Positions 8,511 through 16,320 of a stretch of DNA of 56,103 nt are shown piece by piece. Every line of letters starts with the position of its first letter. Positions within the stretch are counted from its first letter, which is position 1. The notes under the pieces are model-generated. The model was not told the DNA's origin. It ran no database searches and saw only the letters and a program-made list of their open reading frames with translations. This DNA comes from Acidimicrobiales bacterium (GTDB lineage Bacteria; Actinomycetota; Acidimicrobiia; Acidimicrobiales; Ilumatobacteraceae): positions 1 through 56,103 of the forward strand of contig JAURJB010000004.1 of NCBI GenBank assembly GCA_030832455.1, in the 5' to 3' direction. A program made the translations under genes and the position numbers.

Positions 8511-9089
8511 CTATTCAATGTCTGAGCGTGAATTGATGTTTCGCAACTCGCGCTCATCAAACGATTCAAAGTGGACATTAAGACCACTTACAGCGCGATG
8601 GATGGCTCGCTCGCCGGAGTCATACTGATCTGCCAGATGTTTCCTACACACATCAGCATTCCAACAACTCAGTAGCCAGTGAGCATTGTCCTGCCGTTCA
8701 CTATCAACAGCGACAACAGCAGCGACATTATTCATCCGCGCAACTAATCGTGAAAACGATTCCGATGAAAAAAATGGTGTATCGCATGGGGCTACGAGAA
8801 CAATCTGGGAAGTTGTCAATTCCAGAGCATCACATAATGCTCCTAACGGTCCAGTGCCCTCACGTTTCCCGATCAATACATCACCTTGAGGAATCTTTAA
8901 ATCATCACGCGCACCGACAAAGATGGGATCACGCTCAGCCGCAGCACCGATGTTGCCAGCAACCAATTCGATCATTGGCCTTCTATCAATTTCAAAGAGT
9001 GCTTTATTTGATCCAAAGCGTCTGCTAGTTCCACCTGCAAACACAAACGCGGCGATGTGGCTTTTGGTCAAATTAATTTGGTTTTCCAT
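8511..9089 (-). CDS. MobA-like NTP transferase (molybdenum cofactor guanylyltransferase family)
   Basis: Glycosyltransferase-A-fold nucleotidyltransferase resembling MobA/MocA, which attach GMP or CMP to molybdopterin. Seen: the nucleotide-binding motif FVFAGGTSRRFGSNKALFEIDRRPM at the N-terminus, LIGKREGTGPLGALCDAL in the middle and the metal-binding APCDTPFF. I choose ATG 9089 (MENQINLTK) instead of the track start 9137, because the longer start would add 16 unrelated residues and lie deep in the DUF3151 gene; a 17-base overlap remains. About 192 residues, normal for MobA. The molybdenum hydroxylases at 37-45 kb would need such a cofactor enzyme, though MobA versus MocA specificity cannot be decided here. 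Confidence 0.85.
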   Translation of the reverse strand: MENQINLTKSHIAAFVFAGGTSRRFGSNKALFEIDRRPMIELVAGNIGAAAERDPIFVGARDDLKIPQGDVLIGKREGTGPLGALCDALELTTSQIVLVAPCDTPFFSSESFSRLVARMNNVAAVVAVDSERQDNAHWLLSCWNADVCRKHLADQYDSGERAIHRAVSGLNVHFESFDERELRNINSRSDIE

Positions 9090-9501
9090 TGGGATCGCAT
9101 TGCAGTAAAAATTGCGAACAACGAGTTGCCTCATCATCCTCGCCGATCATGCCAGCAGTGCGTGCAAGGCCATCCAAGCAACGTAGGAAGCCATGATTGG
9201 TAGGCGCCGACCACCGCACGTAGCCACTGCCCTTCCAACCATTTGCGCGCAATGCGTCTAACCCTCGGTGATATCCAACGCGGTATGCCATGTAACTCTC
9301 AATTGTGTCGCGCGCACAATCGCCTAATGCTGCCCACGCATCAAGGAACCGTGGGTTCGATGCAACAACGCGCGCGACAGCATCGCGTTGTTGATGTTCG
9401 GGAGACGCTAACGCAGCATCTAATGCAGAAATCAGATCAGCTCGCACATCTGGCAGTACAACATCAGGGGGGCCAACACCAGACACGTTTACATTTGACA
9501 T
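9073..9501 (-). CDS. DUF3151 family protein
   Basis: A 142-residue protein of the actinobacterial family DUF3151, with no known function. Family features seen: FLDAWAALGDCARDTIESYMAYRVGYHRGLDALRANGWKG, VRWSAPTNHGFLRCLDGLAR and DDEATRCSQFL, a helical-repeat-like layout. The track starts at 9573. I prefer ATG 9501 (MSNVNVSGVGPP) because TACGGT lies exactly six bases upstream, giving a leaderless start, and because family members begin close to the GPP motif. It heads the minus-strand series DUF3151, mobA-like, rhodanese, rnd. Family call confident, start fairly confident. Confidence 0.9.
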   Translation of the reverse strand: MSNVNVSGVGPPDVVLPDVRADLISALDAALASPEHQQRDAVARVVASNPRFLDAWAALGDCARDTIESYMAYRVGYHRGLDALRANGWKGSGYVRWSAPTNHGFLRCLDGLARTAGMIGEDDEATRCSQFLLQCDPNGKPN

Positions 9502-9507
9502 GCATTT

Positions 9508-9513
9508 ACCGTA
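9508..9513 (-). promoter_or_regulatory. Leaderless-type -10 for DUF3151 operon
   Basis: TACGGT on the minus strand, followed by AAATGC and the ATG at 9501. Spacing of six bases matches the other TANNNT-N6-start sites in this window and implies transcription starting at or next to the start codon. No convincing -35 box. Confidence 0.5.
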
Positions 9514-9558
9514 TCCCAGATGCGCTGATCCGTGAAGTTTTGCTGGCAGAATAACAAC

Positions 9559-9852
9559 GTGGACTTGATTCAATTTGACGCTGAAAGCGCGAAAAACTAT
9601 TCGTTGTTTGCAATGGCGGGATCGTTTATTGGGTTGCTGCTTGTTCTTAAATTTGCAAAATCAATCGTGTCGAAACTCTTGCTTCTCATTGTGTTCGCAG
9701 CCATTGGAGTGCTTGCGTTCACGCAACGAGATGCTGTCAATGCATGCATTGCAACCGCAAAGGATCAGGCCGAAGCAGGTACGCCTTTGAACACCTCGTG
9801 CACATTTTTCGGTCAAGAAGTATCACTCTCTTCCATCACACAGAATCCATGA
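9559..9852 (+). CDS. Small membrane protein, unknown
   Basis: About 97 residues with two adjacent hydrophobic segments (SLFAMAGSFIGLLLVLKF and VSKLLLLIVFAAIGVLAF) followed by an outside-type tail containing two cysteines (NACIATAKD; NTSCTFFGQ), which could form a disulfide. I do not recognise the family. GTG 9559 is preferred over GTG 9532 because the -10-like CAGAAT ends six bases upstream; both are possible. The stop overlaps the M18 peptidase ATG in ATGA, so this gene and the peptidase are probably translated from one message. Confidence 0.68.
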   Translation: MDLIQFDAESAKNYSLFAMAGSFIGLLLVLKFAKSIVSKLLLLIVFAAIGVLAFTQRDAVNACIATAKDQAEAGTPLNTSCTFFGQEVSLSSITQNP

Positions 9853-11096
9853 TTTCAACGTTCAAGAATCTGATCGATCAGTCCCCTACGGCTAACCACG
9901 TTGTTGCAAACGCTGCCAGCATCCTGAGCGAGCACGGCTTTATCGCCTACCAACCTTCGATTGACTCCACGCCTCATGGTGAACGAGGATTCGTTGTCCG
10001 AAACGGAACAATCATTGCGTGGCGAAATATTGCGGAAATCAATAGACAGGGTGTTCGTATCATTGGTGCACACACCGACTCCCCAGGTCTGCACATCAAG
10101 CCACGGCCAGATATGACAGTCCTCAATTGGCAACAGCTTCATGTTGAGGTCTACGGAGGTCCGCTTCTAAATTCGTGGCTGGACCGCGACTTGGGTATCG
10201 CGGGCCATGTTGTGCGTCGCGACGGTACGACACAGTTGTTTGCAACCGATCATTCCGTTGCGCGCATTCCCCAGCTTGCAATTCATTTAGATCGCGAAAT
10301 AAACGACAAAGGTTTGACTCTAAATCGCCATCAGCATCTCACGCCGGTGTGGTCTTTGGATCAACCATCAACATCATTTGATTCATGGATTGCAGAATTT
10401 ACGCAATGTGAGCGAGGAGAAATTGTCAACTGGTCCGCACAATTATTCGATACGCAGCGCGGTGAGATTATAGGTAAAAACAACGAGTTTTTTGCATCGT
10501 CTCGAATTGATAATCAGATCTCATGTTGGGCGGCACTAGATGCACTCGTTTCTGTAGATGGAAACGATCCGATGGTAGTTGCGTTGTTTGATCACGAAGA
10601 GGTCGGCTCTGAGTCGGCAGTCGGAGCAGCGGGTCCGATGCTCGAACATGTACTTGAATCTCTCTCGCTCCATACTGATGGATCACGTTCCAATTACCTC
10701 AGCCTGTTGCAGCACAGCCATTGCCTGTCTGTAGACAATGCCCACGCTGTTCATCCCAATTACGTCGATCGCCATGAGTTGAACAATGCGCCATTAATTA
10801 ACCACGGTGTTGTGGTCAAACATAACGCAAATCAGCGTTATGCAACATCGGCGTCGTCTTTGCTCCCTGTTGAATCGGCAGCCGCAGATGCAAAGATTTC
10901 ATTGCAGACATTTTCTTCACGCAACAACATTGCATGCGGTTCCACTATTGGACCGATCGCGGCAACACGGCTTGGGATAGACACTTGCGATATCGGTGTT
11001 CCACAACTATCGATGCACTCGGTCCGAGAAATGTGTGGGACGAAAGATCCACTTGATCTTGTTGCGCTCATGCGCAGCTATATGAAGAGAAGCTAG
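9849..11096 (+). CDS. M18 family aminopeptidase
   Basis: Zinc-dependent aminopeptidase of the aspartyl aminopeptidase (M18) family, cytoplasmic, removing N-terminal residues from peptides. Seen: the first metal ligand region GAHTDSPGLHIKP near residue 78, NEFFASSRIDNQIS, VALFDHEEVGSESAVGAAGP carrying the catalytic and metal-binding acids, and the terminal MHSVREMCGTKDP with the last histidine ligand. I trimmed the track start (9744) to ATG 9849 (MISTFKNLIDQS) because it forms an ATGA junction with the upstream gene and matches the start of family members. 415 residues is typical. Its stop overlaps the convergent plsC stop by four bases. Sometimes annotated apeB/pepC-like in actinobacteria. 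Confidence 0.93.
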   Translation: MISTFKNLIDQSPTANHVVANAASILSEHGFIAYQPSIDSTPHGERGFVVRNGTIIAWRNIAEINRQGVRIIGAHTDSPGLHIKPRPDMTVLNWQQLHVEVYGGPLLNSWLDRDLGIAGHVVRRDGTTQLFATDHSVARIPQLAIHLDREINDKGLTLNRHQHLTPVWSLDQPSTSFDSWIAEFTQCERGEIVNWSAQLFDTQRGEIIGKNNEFFASSRIDNQISCWAALDALVSVDGNDPMVVALFDHEEVGSESAVGAAGPMLEHVLESLSLHTDGSRSNYLSLLQHSHCLSVDNAHAVHPNYVDRHELNNAPLINHGVVVKHNANQRYATSASSLLPVESAAADAKISLQTFSSRNNIACGSTIGPIAATRLGIDTCDIGVPQLSMHSVREMCGTKDPLDLVALMRSYMKRS

Positions 11097-11770
11097 TTGA
11101 TTAATCGATTTGCTTCATCAAGCACCGATTGAAGCCTTGACTGCAAAAACACTGTCAGTTCTGAAACTTGCTCGCGGGTTGCTCTGCCCGACTCTGGAAT
11201 GGTGACCGTGATCGGTTCGCCAATAACCATCGCGCATCGTTTAAAGCGAATTGACTTAGATCCGGACCGCATGACATCTTCAGTTCCAGCAATTCCGGCA
11301 GGAACTATCGGTACTCCGACCTTGAAAGCCACATAGGCAGCACCGTCAAACAAGGGCATCACCTCGGGACCTTCGTGCCGCGTGCCTTCAGGAAACATCA
11401 CCAAAGGTTCGCCACTATTCAACACCGCAATACATCGTTTCAAGGCTTCCAAATCGGCAGAACCGCGCGTTACGGGAAATGCACCAAGAGCCGACATCGC
11501 CTTTCCGATCAGCGCAAACTTCCAGATTGAGTCCTTGCCCATAAATCGCATCCTGCGTCGTGTTGCTGCAGAAGCCACCGGGATGTCGATTGTCGAACGA
11601 TGTGTTGGTGCGAAGATGAATGCACCGGTCTTTGGAATGTTATTGACACCTATCACCCTTAGTCTGAGCAGAGTCCGACAGAGGAACAACACGAGCGAGC
11701 GAATGGCGGCATAGAACATCTTCGTGGAACGTGTTTGTCCAACGATTCGCGTGTCAACTGTTGCCATCAA
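11093..11770 (-). CDS. plsC: 1-acyl-sn-glycerol-3-phosphate acyltransferase (PlsC-like)
   Basis: Membrane-associated enzyme that acylates lysophosphatidic acid to phosphatidic acid in phospholipid synthesis. Seen: an N-terminal hydrophobic stretch (YAAIRSLVLFLCRTLL), the catalytic HX4D motif APTHRSTIDIP near residue 56, the glycerol-phosphate-binding FPEGTRHEGPEV near residue 125, and VPIVPAGIAG. 225 residues is usual. Its start overlaps the end of cmk by 17 bases, so the guaB1-cmk-plsC genes form one tightly packed minus-strand unit; cmk-plsC adjacency is common in bacteria. MATVDT, one codon later, is an equally possible start. Confidence 0.93.
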   Translation of the reverse strand: MMATVDTRIVGQTRSTKMFYAAIRSLVLFLCRTLLRLRVIGVNNIPKTGAFIFAPTHRSTIDIPVASAATRRRMRFMGKDSIWKFALIGKAMSALGAFPVTRGSADLEALKRCIAVLNSGEPLVMFPEGTRHEGPEVMPLFDGAAYVAFKVGVPIVPAGIAGTEDVMRSGSKSIRFKRCAMVIGEPITVTIPESGRATREQVSELTVFLQSRLQSVLDEANRLIN

Positions 11771-12425
11771 TCATCCTTAACACGAACATAGTCTCTAATT
11801 CGTCGACAACTTCGTCGATCGACCGGTTGCCTGTATCAATAACGATTGAGTCACTGGATTCCGCAAGTGGACTATCACTGCGAGTGCTGTCAATGAGGTC
11901 TCGCTGTTCAATTGCTGCTGCAATCTCAAAAACATTTCCACCATTCTGGTCAACTCGTCGTTGGGCGCGGATGTGGGGACTTGCGGTGAGAAACACTTTT
12001 AAGATTGCTTCAGGAAACACAACCGTCGAAATATCACGACCTTCAATCACGCCGCCGCCATGCGTCGTTGCCCACTCTTGCTGTCTAATTCGCATTTCCT
12101 TACGGACACCAGAATTGGATGCAACTTTACTGACATTTGCGGTGACATCGGTTTGTCGAATAGCCGTGGTTACATCGTGACCGTTGATAATTACTCGGTC
12201 TAAGCCAACGTGCAAGTCGCAATCAATAGCCAACTGCGCGATGTGATCTGAGTCGTCTAGGTCAAGATCTCTCAGCATGGCCTCAAATGTGACGGCTCGG
12301 TACATGGCGCCAGTATCGAGATACTTCATTCCGAGTCGCGCTGAAAGCGCTTTGGCGATAGTCGATTTGCCTGCACCAGCTGGACCATCGATTGCGATGA
12401 CTCGTTGTTGGGGACCAATTACCAA
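11754..12425 (-). CDS. cmk: Cytidylate kinase
   Basis: Phosphorylates CMP and dCMP to the diphosphates using ATP. Seen: P-loop IDGPAGAGKSTIAKAL near residue 12, KYLDTGAMYRAVTF, the substrate loop VIEGRDISTVVFPEA near residue 128, and the LID-type RRVDQNG and QRDLIDSTRSDSPL segments. 223 residues matches Cmk. It overlaps guaB1 by seven bases upstream and plsC by 17 bases downstream. Confidence 0.96.
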   Translation of the reverse strand: MVIGPQQRVIAIDGPAGAGKSTIAKALSARLGMKYLDTGAMYRAVTFEAMLRDLDLDDSDHIAQLAIDCDLHVGLDRVIINGHDVTTAIRQTDVTANVSKVASNSGVRKEMRIRQQEWATTHGGGVIEGRDISTVVFPEAILKVFLTASPHIRAQRRVDQNGGNVFEIAAAIEQRDLIDSTRSDSPLAESSDSIVIDTGNRSIDEVVDELETMFVLRMIDGNS

Positions 12426-13855
12426 CTGGTATCCCTCGGACGACCTTCTTCATAACCAGATGCACTTTGGATTCCGATTACCGCGTTGTTGCGAAATTCA
12501 ATGATGTCATTGGCTCCTGCATAGGTGCACGATGAACGTACTCCAGCAACAATTTGATCAAGGATGTCTTCAACACTTGGTCGCTCGGGATCCAAATACA
12601 TTCGAGATGTAGAAATTCCTTCTTCGAACAATTCCTTACGGGCTCGTTCGACAGCTGATTCATCCCTCGTGCGATTACGGACAGCTCGGTTGGACGCCAT
12701 GCCAAAACTTTCTTTGTATAAACGACCAGAAGTATCACGCAACGTGTCCGCGGCGGATTCATACGTACCTGCAAGCCACGAGCCAAACATGATGTTCGCT
12801 GCGCCAGCAGCAAGACCCAACGCAACATCGCGAGGATGACGAACTCCGCCGTCTGCCCATACATGCTTTCCTAAAGCCGATGCCTGTTCAGAACACTCGA
12901 GTACAGCAGAGAATTGTGGTCGCCCTACTCCGGTCATCATGCGTGTTGTACACATTGCTCCTGGTCCTACACCAACCTTGACAATGTCGGCGCCAGCATT
13001 GATGAGATCGCGTGTGCCTGCCGATGTAACGACATTGCCAGCAACAATTGGCGTGCTGGTGACAACGGCACGAACCTGTTGCAATGCAGTCAGCATGCGA
13101 GTTTGATGCCCATGTGCGGTATCCACAACCATCACATCGACGCCCATCGCCGCGAGTGCACTAGCCCGCTTGGCTGGATCACCATTGATGCCTACAGCCA
13201 CGCCAATCATCAGCTGACCTTTGCTGTCAACTGCAGGCTTGTAAATGGTGCTGCGAAGAGCACCTTTACGTGTGATCACTCCGACAAGCCGTCCATCCTT
13301 GTCAATGACTGGAGCGAATGAAATTCTCCTCTCAGTCATTTCATCGAACATGCTTTCTGCACTTAACGCCGCACTGAGTGAGATGACCTCGGTGCTCATG
13401 ACGTTATGCAACTGTGCAAACCGATCAGAACCAATTGCATCGCGTTCGGTGAAGATGCCCATAGGTTTGGCATCAGAATCGACGATTACTACAGCGCCGT
13501 GTGCACGCTTGTGAATGAGACTGAGTGCTTCACCAACTGTTCCTGTCGGTGGCATGGTGATTGGAGTTTCGTACACCGTGTGTCGAGATTTGACGAATTG
13601 GACAACGTTTTCTACTACGTCGAGCGGAATATCTTGCGGAAGGACGACAATTCCTCCCCGACGCGCAACGGTCTCGGCCATTCGCCTTCCAGCAATCGCA
13701 GTCATGTTCGAAACGACCACGGGGATCGTCGTGCCGAGGCCATCAGTGGTTCGCAAATCTACGCCTTGGCGCGAGGGCACCGAAGACAGGCTCGGAACCA
13801 TGAAGACATCGTTGTACGTAAGGTCGTAACTCGGCACACCATTGAGAAACTTCAC
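12419..13855 (-). CDS. guaB1: GuaB1-type IMP dehydrogenase/GMP reductase family protein with CBS pair
   Basis: TIM-barrel enzyme of the IMPDH/GMPR family with an inserted pair of CBS domains (residues about 95-200: GTVGEALSLIHKRAHGAVVIVDSDAKPMGIFT; HNVMSTEVISL). Seen: LTYNDVFMVPSLSS at the N-terminus, VDTAHGHQTRML, and the catalytic loop VGPGAMCTTRMMTGVGRP with the active cysteine. The loop has the CTTR form and the protein resembles the actinobacterial GuaB1 group, whose tested members act as GMP reductases rather than IMP dehydrogenases; I infer purine salvage. The start is GTG with AAAGGGG seven bases upstream. First gene of the guaB1-cmk-plsC unit, divergent from the Sua5 gene. Confidence 0.92.
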   Translation of the reverse strand: MKFLNGVPSYDLTYNDVFMVPSLSSVPSRQGVDLRTTDGLGTTIPVVVSNMTAIAGRRMAETVARRGGIVVLPQDIPLDVVENVVQFVKSRHTVYETPITMPPTGTVGEALSLIHKRAHGAVVIVDSDAKPMGIFTERDAIGSDRFAQLHNVMSTEVISLSAALSAESMFDEMTERRISFAPVIDKDGRLVGVITRKGALRSTIYKPAVDSKGQLMIGVAVGINGDPAKRASALAAMGVDVMVVDTAHGHQTRMLTALQQVRAVVTSTPIVAGNVVTSAGTRDLINAGADIVKVGVGPGAMCTTRMMTGVGRPQFSAVLECSEQASALGKHVWADGGVRHPRDVALGLAAGAANIMFGSWLAGTYESAADTLRDTSGRLYKESFGMASNRAVRNRTRDESAVERARKELFEEGISTSRMYLDPERPSVEDILDQIVAGVRSSCTYAGANDIIEFRNNAVIGIQSASGYEEGRPRDTSW

Positions 13856-13944
13856 CTTGTACCCCTTTAACCCACTAAGAATCGCTTCGTTCAGCCGTCT
13901 TACGACCGCTTAAGGCTACTCCGTATTTGTAGCCTCATAACTAC

Positions 13945-14865
13945 ATGAGCAACATCGTCAACAGTAATGCAATGGACACCGCAGAGCGGGCGGCCGAGGT
14001 GCTCACGCGGGGCGGACTGATTGGCTTGCCAACGGAGACGGTGTACGGATTGGCCGGAAGTGCTGCAAGCGAACGAGCATTGTCCAAGATCTTTGAAGTC
14101 AAGGGTCGTCCCGTAGGACATCCTTTGATTGTGCATCTTGCGTCGCTAGACCAACTAGATCATTACGCACAATCTGTGCCTCAAACGGCTGTTTCTCTGG
14201 TCGAAGCATGCTGGCCAGGCCCACTTACATTATTGTTGCAACGATCCAGACATGTCTCCGACTTGATTACAGGGAACCGGCACACCGTTGCCATTCGAAT
14301 ACCTGCAAATGAGTGCGCTCGTTCAATCATTGCGATGCACGGGCACGCTGTTGCAGCGCCTTCTGCAAATCGTTTCGGGCATGTCAGTCCAACCACTGCT
14401 GAACATGTGTTAGCTGATCTTGGTGAAAATGTAGACATCATCGTTGATGATGGACCTTGCACCATTGGTGTTGAGTCAACCATTATCGATTTCACAACAC
14501 CTGTTCCCCAACTGTTGCGTCCGGGTGGTTTTGCACTCGAAGATCTTGAGGAATTAATGGGCATCCACGTTGCAATGCCTGACGGTGAGTCGAGAGCATC
14601 TGGCATGCTCGAATCTCATTACGCACCAAAAGGCAAGCTCCAATTGGTGGATTCACTCCCTGATGCCATCTCCATCATCAGGGCGCATTCAGAGGCGCGG
14701 CTTATTGACCACTGGGGCAATCTCCCCCTCTACGCCGCCAGTCTGTACGCCCAAATGCGCCAGGCCGATAAAGATGGCGTGCAGTTGATGGTGGCCATTA
14801 ATCCCGCCCCAACTGGGCTCGGTAGAGCCATCCGTGACCGCCTAAAAAAGGCGGCACACCCCTAG
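13945..14865 (+). CDS. Threonylcarbamoyl-AMP synthase (Sua5 type, two domains)
   Basis: Makes threonylcarbamoyl-AMP from threonine, bicarbonate and ATP for the t6A modification at position 37 of ANN-decoding tRNAs. Seen: YrdC domain at about residues 15-195 with GGLIGLPTETVYGLAGSA, IFEVKGRPVGHPLIVH, WPGPLTLLL and CTIGVESTIIDF; then the linker SGMLESHYAPKGKL and a C-terminal Sua5 Rossmann-like domain, somewhat short, to residue 306. This layout is Sua5, longer than the roughly 190-residue TsaC. An 18-base hairpin (CCGCCT/AGGCGG) lies in its last codons. The 89-base gap to guaB1 holds the divergent promoters; a TAGCCT lies nine bases from the ATG. Confidence 0.94.
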   Translation: MSNIVNSNAMDTAERAAEVLTRGGLIGLPTETVYGLAGSAASERALSKIFEVKGRPVGHPLIVHLASLDQLDHYAQSVPQTAVSLVEACWPGPLTLLLQRSRHVSDLITGNRHTVAIRIPANECARSIIAMHGHAVAAPSANRFGHVSPTTAEHVLADLGENVDIIVDDGPCTIGVESTIIDFTTPVPQLLRPGGFALEDLEELMGIHVAMPDGESRASGMLESHYAPKGKLQLVDSLPDAISIIRAHSEARLIDHWGNLPLYAASLYAQMRQADKDGVQLMVAINPAPTGLGRAIRDRLKKAAHP

Positions 14866-14914
14866 GATTGAGTATCCAAACCCAGGGTGGCACCCGTCAC
14901 CCAACTCCTAGGGG
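14859..14914 (+). promoter_or_regulatory. Possible structured 5' leader of the permuted binding-protein gene
   Basis: CCCCTAGG (14859-14866, including the Sua5 stop) and CCTAGGGG (14907-14914) are perfect inverted repeats enclosing a smaller GGGTG/CACCC hairpin. The 3' arm covers the Shine-Dalgarno (AGGGGGAG) of the gene starting at 14927. If the transcript includes both arms, the ribosome site would be paired. CCTAGG is partly self-complementary, which weakens the case. Confidence 0.35.
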
Positions 14915-14926
14915 GAGAAAACAAAC

Positions 14927-16243
14927 ATGAAGAAAACAGCAAAGCGTCGCTTCGGTGCTCTCGTTGTTAGTCTCAGCCTTGTGGCTGCGGCTTGCGGCGG
15001 AAGCAGCGAAGGTGAAGAAACTGCCACCACCGGTGGCGAATTGGAAGGCATGAAGGGCACAATGCCACTCGTCAACCTTTCATCTGAGTTCAAAGATGGC
15101 ATGAATGCGTTCTGGACTGCTGCAGGCAATGCAGCGCTTGAAGACTATTCATATGCTGCAGAATCATTTGACTCAGTAATGCTCATTGCACTTGCAGCAG
15201 AAGCAGCAGGGACTGATGGAAGCGCACTTGCTTCACAGATTCAAGCTGTCTCAGCTGGTGGTGAAACTTGCAGCGACTTCGCAGCCTGTGTTGCAATCAT
15301 TGCAGCAGGTGGCGATGTTAACTACGAAGGTGCCTCTGGCCCACAGGACATGAACGGAAACGGCGAACCAATTAATGCTTCGTACGGCGTTCTTACCTTT
15401 GGTGCAGACAACCGTTTCAAGTACGAAGATGCTTCGTACGTTCTTGCTGATGCTCCAGAGTCGGACATTGTTCCAAATGCTGAAGTAACTGTAGAGCGTA
15501 AGGGTGACGGCGTATTGAAGATTGGTTCGATGTTGCCAGAAACCGGTTCACTTGCATTCCTCGGACCACCAGAATTTGCCGGTGTTGAGTACGCAATCAG
15601 CCTCATCAATGAGGCCGGTGGTGTTCTTGGCAATCCAGTTGAATACGTTCAGGGTGACTCGGGTGACACCAGCACTGACACAGCAAGCACAACCGTTGAC
15701 CGTCTCCTCGGAGAAAACGTTGACGCCATTATTGGTGCTGCTTCATCGTCAGTGTCGCTGACCGTAATCGACAAGATCACTGCTGCTGGAGTTGTTCAGT
15801 TCAGCCCAGCAAACACATCAGACAAGTTCTCAACGTATGCCGACAATGGTTTGTACTTCCGTACCGCTCCTGCTGACAAGCTCCAGGGTGCAGTACTTGC
15901 AAACCTCATTGCAGGCGACGGTGCAGCGACTGTCTACATCATGGCGTTGGACGATGCTTACGGCACGGGTCTTGCTGACTCGATCGAAGCAAACCTCTCC
16001 GCAGCAGGTGTAACTGTTCTTGGCAAGAAGATTTACGATCCAAAGGCCACAACATTTGATGCTGAAGTTGCAGAAATCAAGGATGCAAATCCAGATGCAA
16101 TCATGCTCGTAACATTTGACGAAGGTTCACGTATCTTGCGCACCATGGTGGAGCAAGGAATCGGACCTAAGGCAAAGATGGTCTACGGCTGTGACGGCAA
16201 CATGGGTAACGCACTCGGCGAAAACTTCGACTCGGGTAAGTAA
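14927..16243 (+). CDS. Branched-chain amino-acid-type ABC substrate-binding lipoprotein, circularly permuted
   Basis: A secreted lipoprotein of 438 residues: basic n-region, hydrophobic core and lipobox VAAAC with Cys23. The parts of a type I (LivJ-like) binding protein are all present but in swapped order. Residues about 39-170 (LEGMKGTMPLVN, YAAESFDSVMLIALAAEAAG, GASGPQDMNGNGEPI, YGVLTFGADNRF) are what normally forms the C-terminal part. After a linker, residues about 193-438 (GVLKIGSMLPETGSLAFLGP, AIIGAASSSVS, ALDDAYGTGLADSIEANL, YGCDGNMGNALGENFDSGK) are what normally comes first. It ends where LEGMKG would follow. A good Shine-Dalgarno (GGGGGAG) precedes ATG, and a strong terminator follows. 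It converges on livHMGF and probably supplies that transporter; the ligand is likely an amino acid or amide. Confidence 0.9.
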   Translation: MKKTAKRRFGALVVSLSLVAAACGGSSEGEETATTGGELEGMKGTMPLVNLSSEFKDGMNAFWTAAGNAALEDYSYAAESFDSVMLIALAAEAAGTDGSALASQIQAVSAGGETCSDFAACVAIIAAGGDVNYEGASGPQDMNGNGEPINASYGVLTFGADNRFKYEDASYVLADAPESDIVPNAEVTVERKGDGVLKIGSMLPETGSLAFLGPPEFAGVEYAISLINEAGGVLGNPVEYVQGDSGDTSTDTASTTVDRLLGENVDAIIGAASSSVSLTVIDKITAAGVVQFSPANTSDKFSTYADNGLYFRTAPADKLQGAVLANLIAGDGAATVYIMALDDAYGTGLADSIEANLSAAGVTVLGKKIYDPKATTFDAEVAEIKDANPDAIMLVTFDEGSRILRTMVEQGIGPKAKMVYGCDGNMGNALGENFDSGK

Positions 16244-16265
16244 TCCCTGACTCTGTCAGTTTACG

Positions 16266-16300
16266 AAAAGGCCCCCAACCGAAAGGTTGGGGGCCTTTTT
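16266..16300. terminator. Strong bidirectional intrinsic terminator
   Basis: AAAAGGCCCCCAACC and GGTTGGGGGCCTTTT form a perfect 15-bp stem closed by a GAAA tetraloop, with A-run and T-run on the two flanks. It can terminate both the binding-protein gene (stop 16243) and the livF end of the opposite operon (stop 16321). Confidence 0.93.
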
Positions 16301-16320
16301 ATTTCTCGAATTCTGAACAA

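Noticed and set aside
12914-13321. 135-residue plus-strand ORF rich in Cys, His and Asn
   Set aside because: Antisense shadow of the guaB1 barrel; the Cys/His richness comes from reversed Ala/Gly/Val codons.
13406-13870. 154-residue plus-strand ORF
   Set aside because: Antisense to the CBS and N-terminal part of guaB1; no start signal and no domain-like composition.
14838-14854. CCGCCT-AAAAA-AGGCGG hairpin as a terminator
   Set aside because: It lies within the last codons of the Sua5 gene and has no T-run after it.
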